Assembly: GCA_028281495.1 (NCBI GenBank)
Contig: JANQJU010000092.1
Location: 18,715 to 82,714, forward strand
Source: SAR324 cluster bacterium
GTDB lineage: Bacteria; SAR324; NAC60-12
Direction: 5' to 3'
Length of the DNA: 64,000 bases
Within the stretch, counting starts at the first letter, position 1, and each line of letters opens with the position of its first letter. The translations under genes and the position numbers were made by a program. This document shows positions 36,604-44,768 of this stretch, one piece after another. The notes beneath the pieces were generated by a model. That model searched no databases and was not told the DNA's origin. It worked only from the letters and a program-made list of their open reading frames with translations.

Positions 36604-37504
36604 ATGAGAATTGAGGCAGGAAACCAAAGGTTTCGCGAAATAGTGTACCGTCAAGAATGACCGGGTATTTAAAATAATCCATCAAATATACAGGAAAATC
36701 TTTTAGCCTCATTGTTTTTAAGACCTGCCGAGGCAAACTTGGCGGCAAGGACGGAATTGGCAAAAGCTGACAATCCGCCTGTTGAAGGGCTGCTGGGTAG
36801 GGAATCCAATCATTGGGAGCGACATTATATACACCATTCGGTGACTTCGCATAAGCAAGGACAATGGCCTCAGCGAGGTCATCGACGTGTAAAAACTGCA
36901 TGACGGGAGAAAAGCCGACCAGGTAAGGAGCAATGCGGCGTTGAAGCAACTGACTCATACTATTACGCACTCCTGGCCCAATCACGTTGCAAGGACGCAA
37001 GACTGTCAATTTCATTTGAGGGTGCTTCACCATATAGATCGCAGAAAGATTTTCCAATTCGACTGCATCAGCCAAATGCGCTGAAATGTTCGATGCTTTC
37101 AAAGGAAAACTTTCGTCCAACAGCGAAGGATTATAAGGATGTGCTCCATAAACATGATAAGTTGAAAGCACAATGCACTTTTTCACTCCGTACTTTATAC
37201 TAAAGTCAAAAAGCTTCTGAGTTCCCAACACATTGGTGTTGTAACGTCGATATCGATCCATATGAGATAAAAATATCCTTCCTAGATGGATCACGCCTTC
37301 GAATTGATGGTGTTTAAAGACTTCTTCAAACCCTCGTTTTGAAAAATCCAGTCGGTAGTTTACCATGCTATCGTCGTAATGTGACTGCTTACGAAAATCC
37401 ACTCCGATTAGATCATACTTTTTTCTTAGTTTTTTGATCACATGATGAGCTAGCTCCCCTCCGGCACCGGTAACCAAAATTTCAGGTTTTTGTTTTGTGG
37501 TCAT
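36563..37504 (-). CDS. Atypical extended SDR (NAD-dependent epimerase-like)
   Basis: 313 residues. N-terminal Rossmann start ILVTGAGGELA, close to TGxxGxxG but with Ala for the last Gly. STYHVYG, RPCNVIGPG and FLHVDDLAEAIVLA match extended SDR epimerases/dehydratases. The usual YxxxK is absent: the aligned stretch reads SAHLADAVELE. It may bind NAD(P) but lack standard redox chemistry. It overlaps the acyltransferase upstream by 4 bp (ATGA), so the two are translationally coupled and probably work in one lipid or envelope process. Its last ~40 bp are duplicated downstream. Confidence 0.82.
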   Translation of the reverse strand: MTTKQKPEILVTGAGGELAHHVIKKLRKKYDLIGVDFRKQSHYDDSMVNYRLDFSKRGFEEVFKHHQFEGVIHLGRIFLSHMDRYRRYNTNVLGTQKLFDFSIKYGVKKCIVLSTYHVYGAHPYNPSLLDESFPLKASNISAHLADAVELENLSAIYMVKHPQMKLTVLRPCNVIGPGVRNSMSQLLQRRIAPYLVGFSPVMQFLHVDDLAEAIVLAYAKSPNGVYNVAPNDWIPYPAALQQADCQLLPIPSLPPSLPRQVLKTMRLKDFPVYLMDYFKYPVILDGTLFRETFGFLPQFSLDDIFSYYAQQKV

Positions 37505-38322
37505 CCGAATATCCTTTCACCTCTTTGTTCCAATCCCAAATCAATCAATTCTTGCAGTACCTCTTTGACCTCATCTACTTTTTCCATCATTTGGGTTTCA
37601 TTGTCTGGATCTCCTTCCAAATGAATGGGTTCTCCAAAATTCAGAAAAACCTTTGCGGGTAAAATCACGGGGATTGCTATAGGAAAGTAAGGGGTCCCAA
37701 TCAGTTTTGCCAATGATTTAAAATTTCCAAAAGAAGGCATGGTTTCCTCGCACCCAACCACACCCACTGGAATAATCGGGCTATTGGTTTGAATTGCAAT
37801 TCTAACAAAACCGGTCCCCATCCGTTTGAGTTCATACCTTTCTTTATAGAGCTTTCCTGACCCTCTAACTCCTTCAGGAAAAACGATCACGACTTCTTCA
37901 TTTTCTAACATTTTGATGCAATTCACGGGGTCTCCAATTGTCGCGCCACACTGAGTCATGAAGGTGTAAACAAACGGCACCGTTGGAAAAAAACGTTCAA
38001 TCATGGCTCGGGGAATCCGTGGACCGTCAGGATTGGTAGCCAATGCCGTTCCAATCAAAGTTCCATCCATCGGTAATTGACCACTGTGATTTCCAATTAC
38101 AAAGGCTCTTCCATTCGTCGGCACATTCTCTAGCCCAGTCGCCTCAACGCGGAAATAGTGATCGTACATCCATTTTAAAACAGTCAGTCCTACCTTTGCA
38201 GTTTCTGGATTGTATCCCCAGGGATCATATCCCATACTTCCCAAATTGTGGGGCATACTATCAACCAATTGCTCAATTTCCGGGGGAACTACCACATCCT
38301 TGAGTTTGGTAAACCATTTCAT
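37501..38322 (-). CDS. Lysophospholipid acyltransferase family protein (LPLAT/MGAT-like)
   Basis: 273 residues; ATG with AGGAGG 6 nt upstream. PlsC-type motifs are FVIGNHSGQLPMDG (acyltransferase His, then Asp with wider than HX4D spacing, as in the LPLAT-MGAT branch), FPEGVRGSGK and PIIPVGVVGCEE. These enzymes move an acyl chain from acyl-ACP or acyl-CoA to a glycerolipid or similar acceptor at the inner membrane. Position downstream of fabG-acpP-fabF fits use of the same acyl-ACP pool. Confidence 0.86.
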   Translation of the reverse strand: MKWFTKLKDVVVPPEIEQLVDSMPHNLGSMGYDPWGYNPETAKVGLTVLKWMYDHYFRVEATGLENVPTNGRAFVIGNHSGQLPMDGTLIGTALATNPDGPRIPRAMIERFFPTVPFVYTFMTQCGATIGDPVNCIKMLENEEVVIVFPEGVRGSGKLYKERYELKRMGTGFVRIAIQTNSPIIPVGVVGCEETMPSFGNFKSLAKLIGTPYFPIAIPVILPAKVFLNFGEPIHLEGDPDNETQMMEKVDEVKEVLQELIDLGLEQRGERIFG

Positions 38323-38360
38323 AATTGCCTCCTTAGTGATCGATTTTCTTTCTGACTAAC

Positions 38361-38603
38361 TCAATTGAGGCTGTTGGTCAATTCTTTCAAAGGTGTCGAA
38401 TCAAGGGATAAATTTTCGATCCATTGATCATTTAAGAATGCCAAAACTTCGTGCAACCCTGGATATGTGAGCAATAGTCGGTTGGTAGCTGTGACCGCAT
38501 CATTTTCTTCATCTATAACGATCAAACCCTCTTGAGAAGCCGCCACGATGTTTTCCCAAAGTTGCGGTTGGTCTTGCTTCAACGATTCGATAAAACTATT
38601 CAT
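38361..38603 (-). CDS. Small conserved-looking protein of unknown function
   Basis: 80 residues, acidic, no membrane segment, no motif that I recognise. The ATG overlaps the stop of the pentapeptide-repeat gene by 4 bp (ATGA), which supports real, coupled translation. A gap of 38 nt separates it from the acyltransferase. Confidence 0.6.
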   Translation of the reverse strand: MNSFIESLKQDQPQLWENIVAASQEGLIVIDEENDAVTATNRLLLTYPGLHEVLAFLNDQWIENLSLDSTPLKELTNSLN

Positions 38604-39616
38604 AAATTAAACTCATCTTTTAAGGTTTGTGGAATTCCCTTCGCTTCTTGAAGATTGGCATAGTACAGATTCACATCTTCCAGATTTGCATCGGTCAAAT
38701 CGGCGCCTTTCAGGTTGGCGCCTTGCAGGTTGGCGCCTTGCAGGTTGGCGCCTTGTAAATTGCTTCCTTCAAGATCTGCATATTTCAAATTCGCGTAGAT
38801 AAAACTACCAGCGCTCAAATCAAGGCGATTTAAGTCCGCCCCGGATAAGTCCACTCCATCTAATTGTCGAAATCCCTGTCGAATAGCGTCTTCCAACCGC
38901 AAAGATGAATGTGTTCCTTCATCACCCATACCTTTCAAAACCCAAGCTGGCAACCCAACCGCATCCTTCAAGTAAGCTCCCTCTAGGTTGGTCATTCGTA
39001 TTCGAGTTGCTTGAAAATAAGCACCTTGTAAATTAGCCTTTTCCAAGATGGTATGTGTCAAAATCGCTCCTGCCAAATTCGAAGAAATCAATTTTGCTTG
39101 AGCAAGATTCGCTTCACTCAATTCAGTTTCTCCTAAATTGGCTTTATTCAACTGAGCGCCACGCAAATTTGCTCCATACAAATTAGCTTTATGTAGATTA
39201 CTTTCGTGCAGATTCGCGTTTTTAAGATTCGTGCTGAGCAAGCTGGCCTCTTGCAGACGGGCTTTTTGCAATTGGGTTCCCTCTAGATTTGCTAGATCTA
39301 GAATAGCCCCTCGCAAATCAGCAGATTCCAAGATGCTTCCTTTGAGTTTAGCACCTCGTAAACGAGTCCCTCTTAAATCCGCAGACGTTAAGTTGGTCTC
39401 CCGGAGATCAAAGCGTGAAAGGTTTAGTTTTTGGAGAGAAACACCATTGAGGTCTTTGCCACGCAAGCTGGTACGGGAAAAACGCTTGCAATGGGTGAGA
39501 TCTGTTTGAGGTTGGGGGTTTTGACATTGCCCGGGGGGCAACTCCTTCGCTTTCATGAAGCGAGGAGTTGTCACAAGCATACTAATTAGGAGGAAACTTG
39601 CCAATACTCTAAGCAT
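38600..39616 (-). CDS. Exported pentapeptide-repeat protein
   Basis: 338 residues. A signal peptide (MLRVLASFLLISMLVTT) is followed by about 50 five-residue A(N/D)LxG-type units in two blocks (~55-215 and ~255-325), separated by a 40-residue non-repeat segment. Pentapeptide repeats fold as a right-handed quadrilateral beta-helix. Known cytosolic members mimic DNA (Qnr, MfpA), but this one is exported, so a structural or binding role in the periplasm is more likely. It sits directly after fabF in the same run. Confidence 0.88.
   Translation of the reverse strand: MLRVLASFLLISMLVTTPRFMKAKELPPGQCQNPQPQTDLTHCKRFSRTSLRGKDLNGVSLQKLNLSRFDLRETNLTSADLRGTRLRGAKLKGSILESADLRGAILDLANLEGTQLQKARLQEASLLSTNLKNANLHESNLHKANLYGANLRGAQLNKANLGETELSEANLAQAKLISSNLAGAILTHTILEKANLQGAYFQATRIRMTNLEGAYLKDAVGLPAWVLKGMGDEGTHSSLRLEDAIRQGFRQLDGVDLSGADLNRLDLSAGSFIYANLKYADLEGSNLQGANLQGANLQGANLKGADLTDANLEDVNLYYANLQEAKGIPQTLKDEFNL
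38711..38755 (-). repeat. Three perfect 15-bp repeats inside the pentapeptide gene
   Basis: The unit caggttggcgccttg is repeated three times without a mismatch, coding NLQGA units on the - strand. The identical DNA shows recent expansion, unlike the diverged units elsewhere in the gene. Confidence 0.9.
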
Positions 39617-39658
39617 AAACCAACACCAAAAAGGACAGGCTGAGAAGCAAAGAGCGGT

Positions 39659-40897
39659 CTAGGCGTCTAGCTTTTTAAAAACCAGAGACGCGTTGGTTCC
39701 ACCAAACCCAAAAGAGTTGGTCATCGCTATATGAAGTTTTCGTTCTTTCCCCTGATTTGGAGTTACATCCAAATCAACTTCCGGATCCATTTCTTCAATA
39801 TTAATTGAGGGTGGAACAAAGTTGTGGTGCAGAGCTTTCACTGTAAAAACTGACTCGACCGCGCCAGACGCACCTAACAGGTGTCCTGTCATCGATTTAG
39901 TTGCACTTAGAGAAAGCTTTTCAGCAACCTCTACACCCAAGGCACGCTTTATAGCATTCAGTTCGTTGATATCGCCCACTGGGGTGGACGTCGCGTGCGC
40001 ATTAATATACTCCAAATCTTCTGGATTGATCTGAGCATCTTTCAAAGCATTTTTCATTGCACGAGCAGGGCCTTCGATAGAAGGTGTCGTCATATGAAAG
40101 GCATCCGAACTGTACCCATATCCAACTAGCTCACAGTAGATGCGTGCTCCACGAGCCTTAGCAAATTCAAACTCTTCCAAAATGAGAGATGCGGATCCTT
40201 CAGAAAAAACAAAACCATCTCGGTTCTTGTCATAGGGTCGGCTGGCCTTCTGCGGATCATCATTTCGCGTACTCAAAGCTCGCATTGCAGCAAAACCCCC
40301 AATGCATAACGGAGTGACAGCCCCTTCCGCTCCCCCGACTATCATAACCTTAGCATCTCCTCGTTCAATCAACCTCGCAGCATCACCAATTGCATGATTT
40401 GAAGAAGCACAGGCAGATACGGTACAAGCATTATAATTTTTAGCACCAAAGACTAATGAAACCTGCCCTGCCGCCATATTTAACAACACCATAGGAATAA
40501 AAAATGGTGTGATTCGCCCCGGACCTTTTTCACGAAGCAACACATGATATTTTTCAATCATTGGTTGCCCTCCTATACCGATTCCGAGAGAGACTCCTGT
40601 ATCGTTTTGTAACTCTTCGGTAATCTCCAAGCCTGCGTCCTGCAGAGCTTCCTGGGTTGAAGCGATAGAGTAGTGAATAAAAGCGTCCATTTTCTTAACT
40701 TCTTTGGGAGGAATCACAGACGGGATTTCAAACCCTCTAACCTCCCCCGCAATCTGGCTACGCAACCCAGACGGATCAAACTTGCTTACTCGATCAATAC
40801 CTGAGCTTCCATTGGAGCATGCTTCCCATGTCGTTTTTAGATTGTTTCCCAACGGGCAAACGACACCTAACCCTGTAACTACAATACGTTTTGGCAT
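39659..40897 (-). CDS. fabF: Beta-ketoacyl-ACP synthase II
   Basis: 412 residues from the ATG at 40897 (MPKRIVVTGLG), which matches the usual FabF start; an upstream in-frame start would add 32 unrelated residues that run into acpP. Cys163 in SACASSNHAIG is at the same number as in E. coli FabF. NAHATSTPVGD and TKSMTGHLLGASG supply the two histidines and the lysine. It elongates acyl-ACP with malonyl-ACP in fatty-acid synthesis. It follows acpP by 7 nt. Confidence 0.97.
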   Translation of the reverse strand: MPKRIVVTGLGVVCPLGNNLKTTWEACSNGSSGIDRVSKFDPSGLRSQIAGEVRGFEIPSVIPPKEVKKMDAFIHYSIASTQEALQDAGLEITEELQNDTGVSLGIGIGGQPMIEKYHVLLREKGPGRITPFFIPMVLLNMAAGQVSLVFGAKNYNACTVSACASSNHAIGDAARLIERGDAKVMIVGGAEGAVTPLCIGGFAAMRALSTRNDDPQKASRPYDKNRDGFVFSEGSASLILEEFEFAKARGARIYCELVGYGYSSDAFHMTTPSIEGPARAMKNALKDAQINPEDLEYINAHATSTPVGDINELNAIKRALGVEVAEKLSLSATKSMTGHLLGASGAVESVFTVKALHHNFVPPSINIEEMDPEVDLDVTPNQGKERKLHIAMTNSFGFGGTNASLVFKKLDA

Positions 40898-40904
40898 AAA
40901 CCGC

Positions 40905-41141
40905 TTATTCCGCTTGAGCTTGTTTAATGAATTCAATGGCTGCGTTAACAGTAGTAATTTTTTCAGCAGCGTCGTCAGGAATGGTAACACCAAACTCTTC
41001 TTCGAAGGCCATCACCAATTCAACGGTGTCTAGTGAATCAGCATCTAAATCATCAGCAAAATGTGATTCCGGTTTAATTTTATCCTCTTCAACACCTAAT
41101 TGCTCACTAATGATGCCTTTTACTTTCGCTTCAATATCCAT
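40905..41141 (-). CDS. acpP: Acyl carrier protein
   Basis: 78 residues, acidic, with Ser36 in DADSLDTVEL, the site for phosphopantetheine. ATG behind AGGGA. Length and position of Ser36 match housekeeping AcpP. Between fabG and fabF, as in many bacteria. It probably serves fatty-acid synthesis and the acyltransferase downstream, not the PKS, which has its own carriers. Confidence 0.98.
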   Translation of the reverse strand: MDIEAKVKGIISEQLGVEEDKIKPESHFADDLDADSLDTVELVMAFEEEFGVTIPDDAAEKITTVNAAIEFIKQAQAE

Positions 41142-41198
41142 ATAAATCCCTATTTGAAAAAACGTAAACTTTTCATACCCCTATACAAACAAACTCGA

Positions 41199-41224
41199 CC
41201 TCTTCCGGGGTGACAGGAAGAAGG
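41199..41224 (-). promoter_or_regulatory. Imperfect hairpin in the acpP leader
   Basis: The arms CCTCTTCC (41199-41206) and GGAAGAAGG (41216-41224) can pair over most of their length within the 197-nt fabG-acpP gap. No T-run follows on the - strand, so it is not a standard terminator. It could be an attenuator or processing site that lets acpP be expressed above fabG; inference only. Confidence 0.25.
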
Positions 41225-41338
41225 GCAAAATTTTAAGTTTTTCGTTAAAAATTAACTTTTTTTTGGCGAACTTGTTATAAAAGTCAAACTTTTTTGAAGA
41301 CATAAAATAGCAAGTTTCGCTGTCTAAACTGGCAAATT

Positions 41339-42079
41339 TTAACAGTACATTCCACCATTGACATGAAGAGTGGTTCCCGTCACATAATTGGCTGCATCTG
41401 AAGCAAGGAAACACACTGCTTGAGCGATGTCTTCAACAGAACCCATGCGGCCTAAAGGGATTTGATCAAGAATGTACTTGGACTGTTCCTCGTTCAGTGC
41501 AGAAGTCATATCAGTTTCAATGTAGCCCGGTGCAATGGCATTGCAGGTGATATTTCTGCTTCCAAGTTCGCGAGCCAAAGATTTGGTAAATCCTAATATT
41601 CCCGACTTTGCAGAGCTGTAATTCACCTGTCCCGAGTTTCCTGTAAATCCGACCACTGAGGTAATGTTGATGATTCTTCCATGACGTTGTCGAATCATAC
41701 CTTTGATAACAGCTTTAGTCATATTAAAGATTCCTGTCAGATTAACGTCCAAGACTCGATCCCATTCGTCGCGTTTCATTCGAAGGAATAAGTTATCTTG
41801 GGTTACTCCAGCATTGTTAACTAAAATATCAATCTTGGAAAAGGTCTTTTGCACAGTCGCAGTCATTTCTTCAATTGCTTCCACATTTGTGACATCGGCT
41901 TGAAAGGCCAAACAACGTCTTCCTAGTGCTTCGATCTCCGACTTAGTTTGATCCGAATAAGTTTTGTTCCGATTAGTAAAAGCAATATCAGCTCCAGATT
42001 TTGCCAAACTAAGAGCGATCCCTTTTCCAATACCTCGCCCTGCTCCTGTAACGAGGGCAACCTTATTTTCTAAGTTCAT
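41339..42079 (-). CDS. fabG: 3-oxoacyl-ACP reductase
   Basis: 246 residues from the ATG at 42079 behind AAAGGAG; the upstream in-frame start would add 8 residues. Classical SDR: TGAGRGIG cofactor loop, NNAG, catalytic Ser in ITSVVG, YSSAK, and PGYIETDMT. Reduces beta-ketoacyl-ACP with NADPH in fatty-acid synthesis. Member of the rpsB-to-SDR run; 60 nt from mraY. Confidence 0.96.
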   Translation of the reverse strand: MNLENKVALVTGAGRGIGKGIALSLAKSGADIAFTNRNKTYSDQTKSEIEALGRRCLAFQADVTNVEAIEEMTATVQKTFSKIDILVNNAGVTQDNLFLRMKRDEWDRVLDVNLTGIFNMTKAVIKGMIRQRHGRIINITSVVGFTGNSGQVNYSSAKSGILGFTKSLARELGSRNITCNAIAPGYIETDMTSALNEEQSKYILDQIPLGRMGSVEDIAQAVCFLASDAANYVTGTTLHVNGGMYC

Positions 42080-42139
42080 ACGTTCTCTCCTTTTTACCAG
42101 CACTTCTCTTGTCAGGAAGTAAAAACATTCCCCAAATCA

Positions 42140-43396
42140 TTAGCGAACTTTAAAATAAAGAATAACAGTAATCACAAACAACCAAATAGATTTCTGATGC
42201 ATAAGCCAAACTACACGACTGTGAACTTCTTTAGGATTGACCAACTTTTCTTCATCAGGTAACGGCCTGATACCAATCTTCTGCAAAAACATAAGCCAAA
42301 CCGATTCAACTTCCGGTTTCTTTTCCGAATATGTCCAAAGTTTCTGCAAATGATGATGATACGGAGATCTGAGAAAAAACCGATATCGTTCCGCTGCAGT
42401 ACGACCTTTCCAGTGCAACATTAACTTGAAAAAAATACGTTGAGCGGACGCCGATAAAACAGAAAAAACAAAGATTCCCCCCACTATCGGCAGAAACAAT
42501 TCAGCTTTTACAAAGATAAACATTGCTGAAATCACACTTCCCAAAGCCAAGGCACCAAGATCTCCCATATAAATAGCTGCAGGTGGGGCATTAAAACGCA
42601 AAAACGTGAATCCAGCACTTATAATAGCCATTGCAAAAACACTTAATTCCTTAATGTCATGTGTAAGATGAGGAATCTTTAGACGGGTAGCCCACTCCGA
42701 ATCTCCCCCAATATATGCGACTGAAGCCACAAATAAGGCACACGTCATTAACGGAACGGTTGCCAAAGAATCCATTCCATCTGTTAGATTCACCGCATTC
42801 GCTCCACCGACGATAATCAGTAACATAAATGGAATGAAAATATACTTTGGTAAATAAGGATAAAGCGTTTTTATCGGTACAAAAGGCACAACCAAATGTC
42901 CATCAATGTCGACATAGAGGTAAAGCGCCAGAACCACCACGAGAGCAACAGCAAATTCGGCAAATAGACGGGTTTTGCCACTGATACCATCAGCCTTTTC
43001 ACTGTACCATTTACGTTTTTCTTTTCCCGCTTCTATTCTTCTTTTCTGATACACCTTTGCTATATCGTCTACAGCTCCAATGATACCAAACGCAACCATT
43101 ATTGTGAGCAGAGCAACGATATATTGATTGAGATTGCACCAAAGCAAAGCAGCAAAGAGAATTGCGAGAATAAGGATACCCCCTCCCATAATTGGTGTGG
43201 CACCGGTATAAGGCTTTGTATTCGGAACTGCTGGAGTGAAATCAGATGTGATGCCATATTTTCGAAATAATCGAATAATTTTTGGCATCAAAAAATTAAT
43301 CACAAGGTAACACGTCAGGAACGTCATTCCCCCGCGAAACAAAACGGACTTAAAAATTTGGTAGGGCCAAATCGAATAAAAAAGCGCCGCAATCAT
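42140..43396 (-). CDS. mraY: Phospho-MurNAc-pentapeptide transferase
   Basis: About 418 residues from the ATG at 43396, which puts the usual MraY opening (short helix, then SVLFRGG) at the N-terminus. A TTG at 43465 would add 23 residues; neither start has a good ribosome site. Ten or so membrane helices carry the family motifs TPIMGGG, VDD, NAVNLTDGMDSLA, GDLGALALG and YHHHLQ. It makes lipid I from UDP-MurNAc-pentapeptide and undecaprenyl phosphate. It normally lies in the dcw cluster; here it follows frr. Confidence 0.94.
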   Translation of the reverse strand: MIAALFYSIWPYQIFKSVLFRGGMTFLTCYLVINFLMPKIIRLFRKYGITSDFTPAVPNTKPYTGATPIMGGGILILAILFAALLWCNLNQYIVALLTIMVAFGIIGAVDDIAKVYQKRRIEAGKEKRKWYSEKADGISGKTRLFAEFAVALVVVLALYLYVDIDGHLVVPFVPIKTLYPYLPKYIFIPFMLLIIVGGANAVNLTDGMDSLATVPLMTCALFVASVAYIGGDSEWATRLKIPHLTHDIKELSVFAMAIISAGFTFLRFNAPPAAIYMGDLGALALGSVISAMFIFVKAELFLPIVGGIFVFSVLSASAQRIFFKLMLHWKGRTAAERYRFFLRSPYHHHLQKLWTYSEKKPEVESVWLMFLQKIGIRPLPDEEKLVNPKEVHSRVVWLMHQKSIWLFVITVILYFKVR

Positions 43397-43472
43397 AACG
43401 AGTTTTAAGTCGGCTTCGCGAGGTACAAGACCCAGTGGGGAGGAAAAATTGGGGGTTATGAACAATAACGGG

Positions 43473-44042
43473 TTAAACCGTCAACAATTCTTTTTCTTTC
43501 TCGTTGATTAGCTTATCAACATTCTCAATATGTTTGTTGGTTGCCTTTTGAATCGAATCTAATGCTACTTTTTCTTCATCTTGAGAAATCTGCTTTCCTT
43601 TTTCTAACTTTTTTACGTTTTCGTTTGCTTCTCGCCTTACATTGCGAATAGCAATTTTGCACTCTTCTCCCATTTTCTTCACTTGTTTCACCAGCTCTTT
43701 CCGGCGATCTTCCGTGAGAGGAGGAATTACGGCACGAATGATATTTCCATCCTGAGATAGCGTGACTCCCAAGTTTGCTTTTTGGATTTCTCGTTCGATT
43801 TCCTTCAGCATTTGTTTGTCCCAAGGATTGATGACAACGAGCTGAGGTTCAGGTGCTGTCACAGTTCCCACTTGGGATAGCGGGGTTGGTGTTCCATAAT
43901 AGTTTACCTTAACCGAATCGAATATAGTGGGAGTAGCACGCCCAGTACGAACAGATTTAAAATCTTTCAGAAGGCTTTCTATTGTACTATTCATTTTTTT
44001 GTTAAGTATTTCTTGAACTTCTTCAATAGTTTCCACACTCAT
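43473..44042 (-). CDS. frr: Ribosome recycling factor
   Basis: 189 residues, slightly above the usual 185. ATG with GAGG 4 nt upstream. Typical blocks: RTGRATPTIFDSVKVNYYGT, INPWDK, GNIIRAVIPPLTEDRRKELVK and RNVRREAN. Splits post-termination ribosomes with EF-G. Directly after pyrH (6 nt), the standard order. Confidence 0.97.
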   Translation of the reverse strand: MSVETIEEVQEILNKKMNSTIESLLKDFKSVRTGRATPTIFDSVKVNYYGTPTPLSQVGTVTAPEPQLVVINPWDKQMLKEIEREIQKANLGVTLSQDGNIIRAVIPPLTEDRRKELVKQVKKMGEECKIAIRNVRREANENVKKLEKGKQISQDEEKVALDSIQKATNKHIENVDKLINEKEKELLTV

Positions 44043-44048
44043 ACAACC

Positions 44049-44759
44049 TCAACTGATGATAGTTCCAATATCCTCGCCACAAACCACATTGAAAATTGAA
44101 CTCTGAGATCCAATATCAACTACCACAATTGGCAGATGGTTATCTTTGCAAAACGCAATTGCCGTGGCATCCATTACTTTTAAACCTTTCTTTAGCACAG
44201 TATCGTAAGAAAGGCTGCTGTAGCGAACTGCGTCAGAATAAAGGTTGGGATCTTTATCGTAGACTCCATCTGTCTTAGTCGCTTTAATAACCACATCTGC
44301 AGAAATTTCTTTTGCTCTCAAAACTGCTGCTGTATCGGTGGTAAAAAAGGGATTCCCAGTACCCGCCGCAAAAATCACAACCCGGCCTTTTTCTAAATGC
44401 CGGTCAGCCCTGCGCTTGATATAAGGTTCTGCAATCGCATGCATTTCGATTGCAGACATCACACGAGTTTTAATCCCTCTTTGTTCCAACGATTCTTGAA
44501 GACACAGACTATTAATGACTGTTGCCAACATTCCCATATGATCGCCCACCACACGGTCGATCCGATATGGGGCTGAACGGCCTCCACGGAAAATATTTCC
44601 ACCTCCAACGACAATGCCTATTTCAACATTGAGTTGGTAGACCGAGATTACATTTTCAGTGATCTGCCCAATCACGTCATAGTCAAAACCAAATCCATTG
44701 ACTCCTCCTAAAACTTCACCACTCAATTTCAATAAGACGCGCTTATATTTTGGCTTCAC
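44049..44759 (-). CDS. pyrH: UMP kinase
   Basis: 236 residues with a GTG start behind AAGGAGGG. Blocks typical of the hexameric bacterial enzyme: LLKLSGEVLGG, VGGGNIFRGG, DHMGMLATVINSL, GTGNPFFTTDTAA and KATKTDGVYDKDP. Makes UDP from UMP for RNA, peptidoglycan and LPS precursors. The gap to the rpsB-tsf stop is 9 nt. Confidence 0.97.
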   Translation of the reverse strand: MKPKYKRVLLKLSGEVLGGVNGFGFDYDVIGQITENVISVYQLNVEIGIVVGGGNIFRGGRSAPYRIDRVVGDHMGMLATVINSLCLQESLEQRGIKTRVMSAIEMHAIAEPYIKRRADRHLEKGRVVIFAAGTGNPFFTTDTAAVLRAKEISADVVIKATKTDGVYDKDPNLYSDAVRYSSLSYDTVLKKGLKVMDATAIAFCKDNHLPIVVVDIGSQSSIFNVVCGEDIGTIIS

Positions 44760-44768
44760 GCGCCCTCC

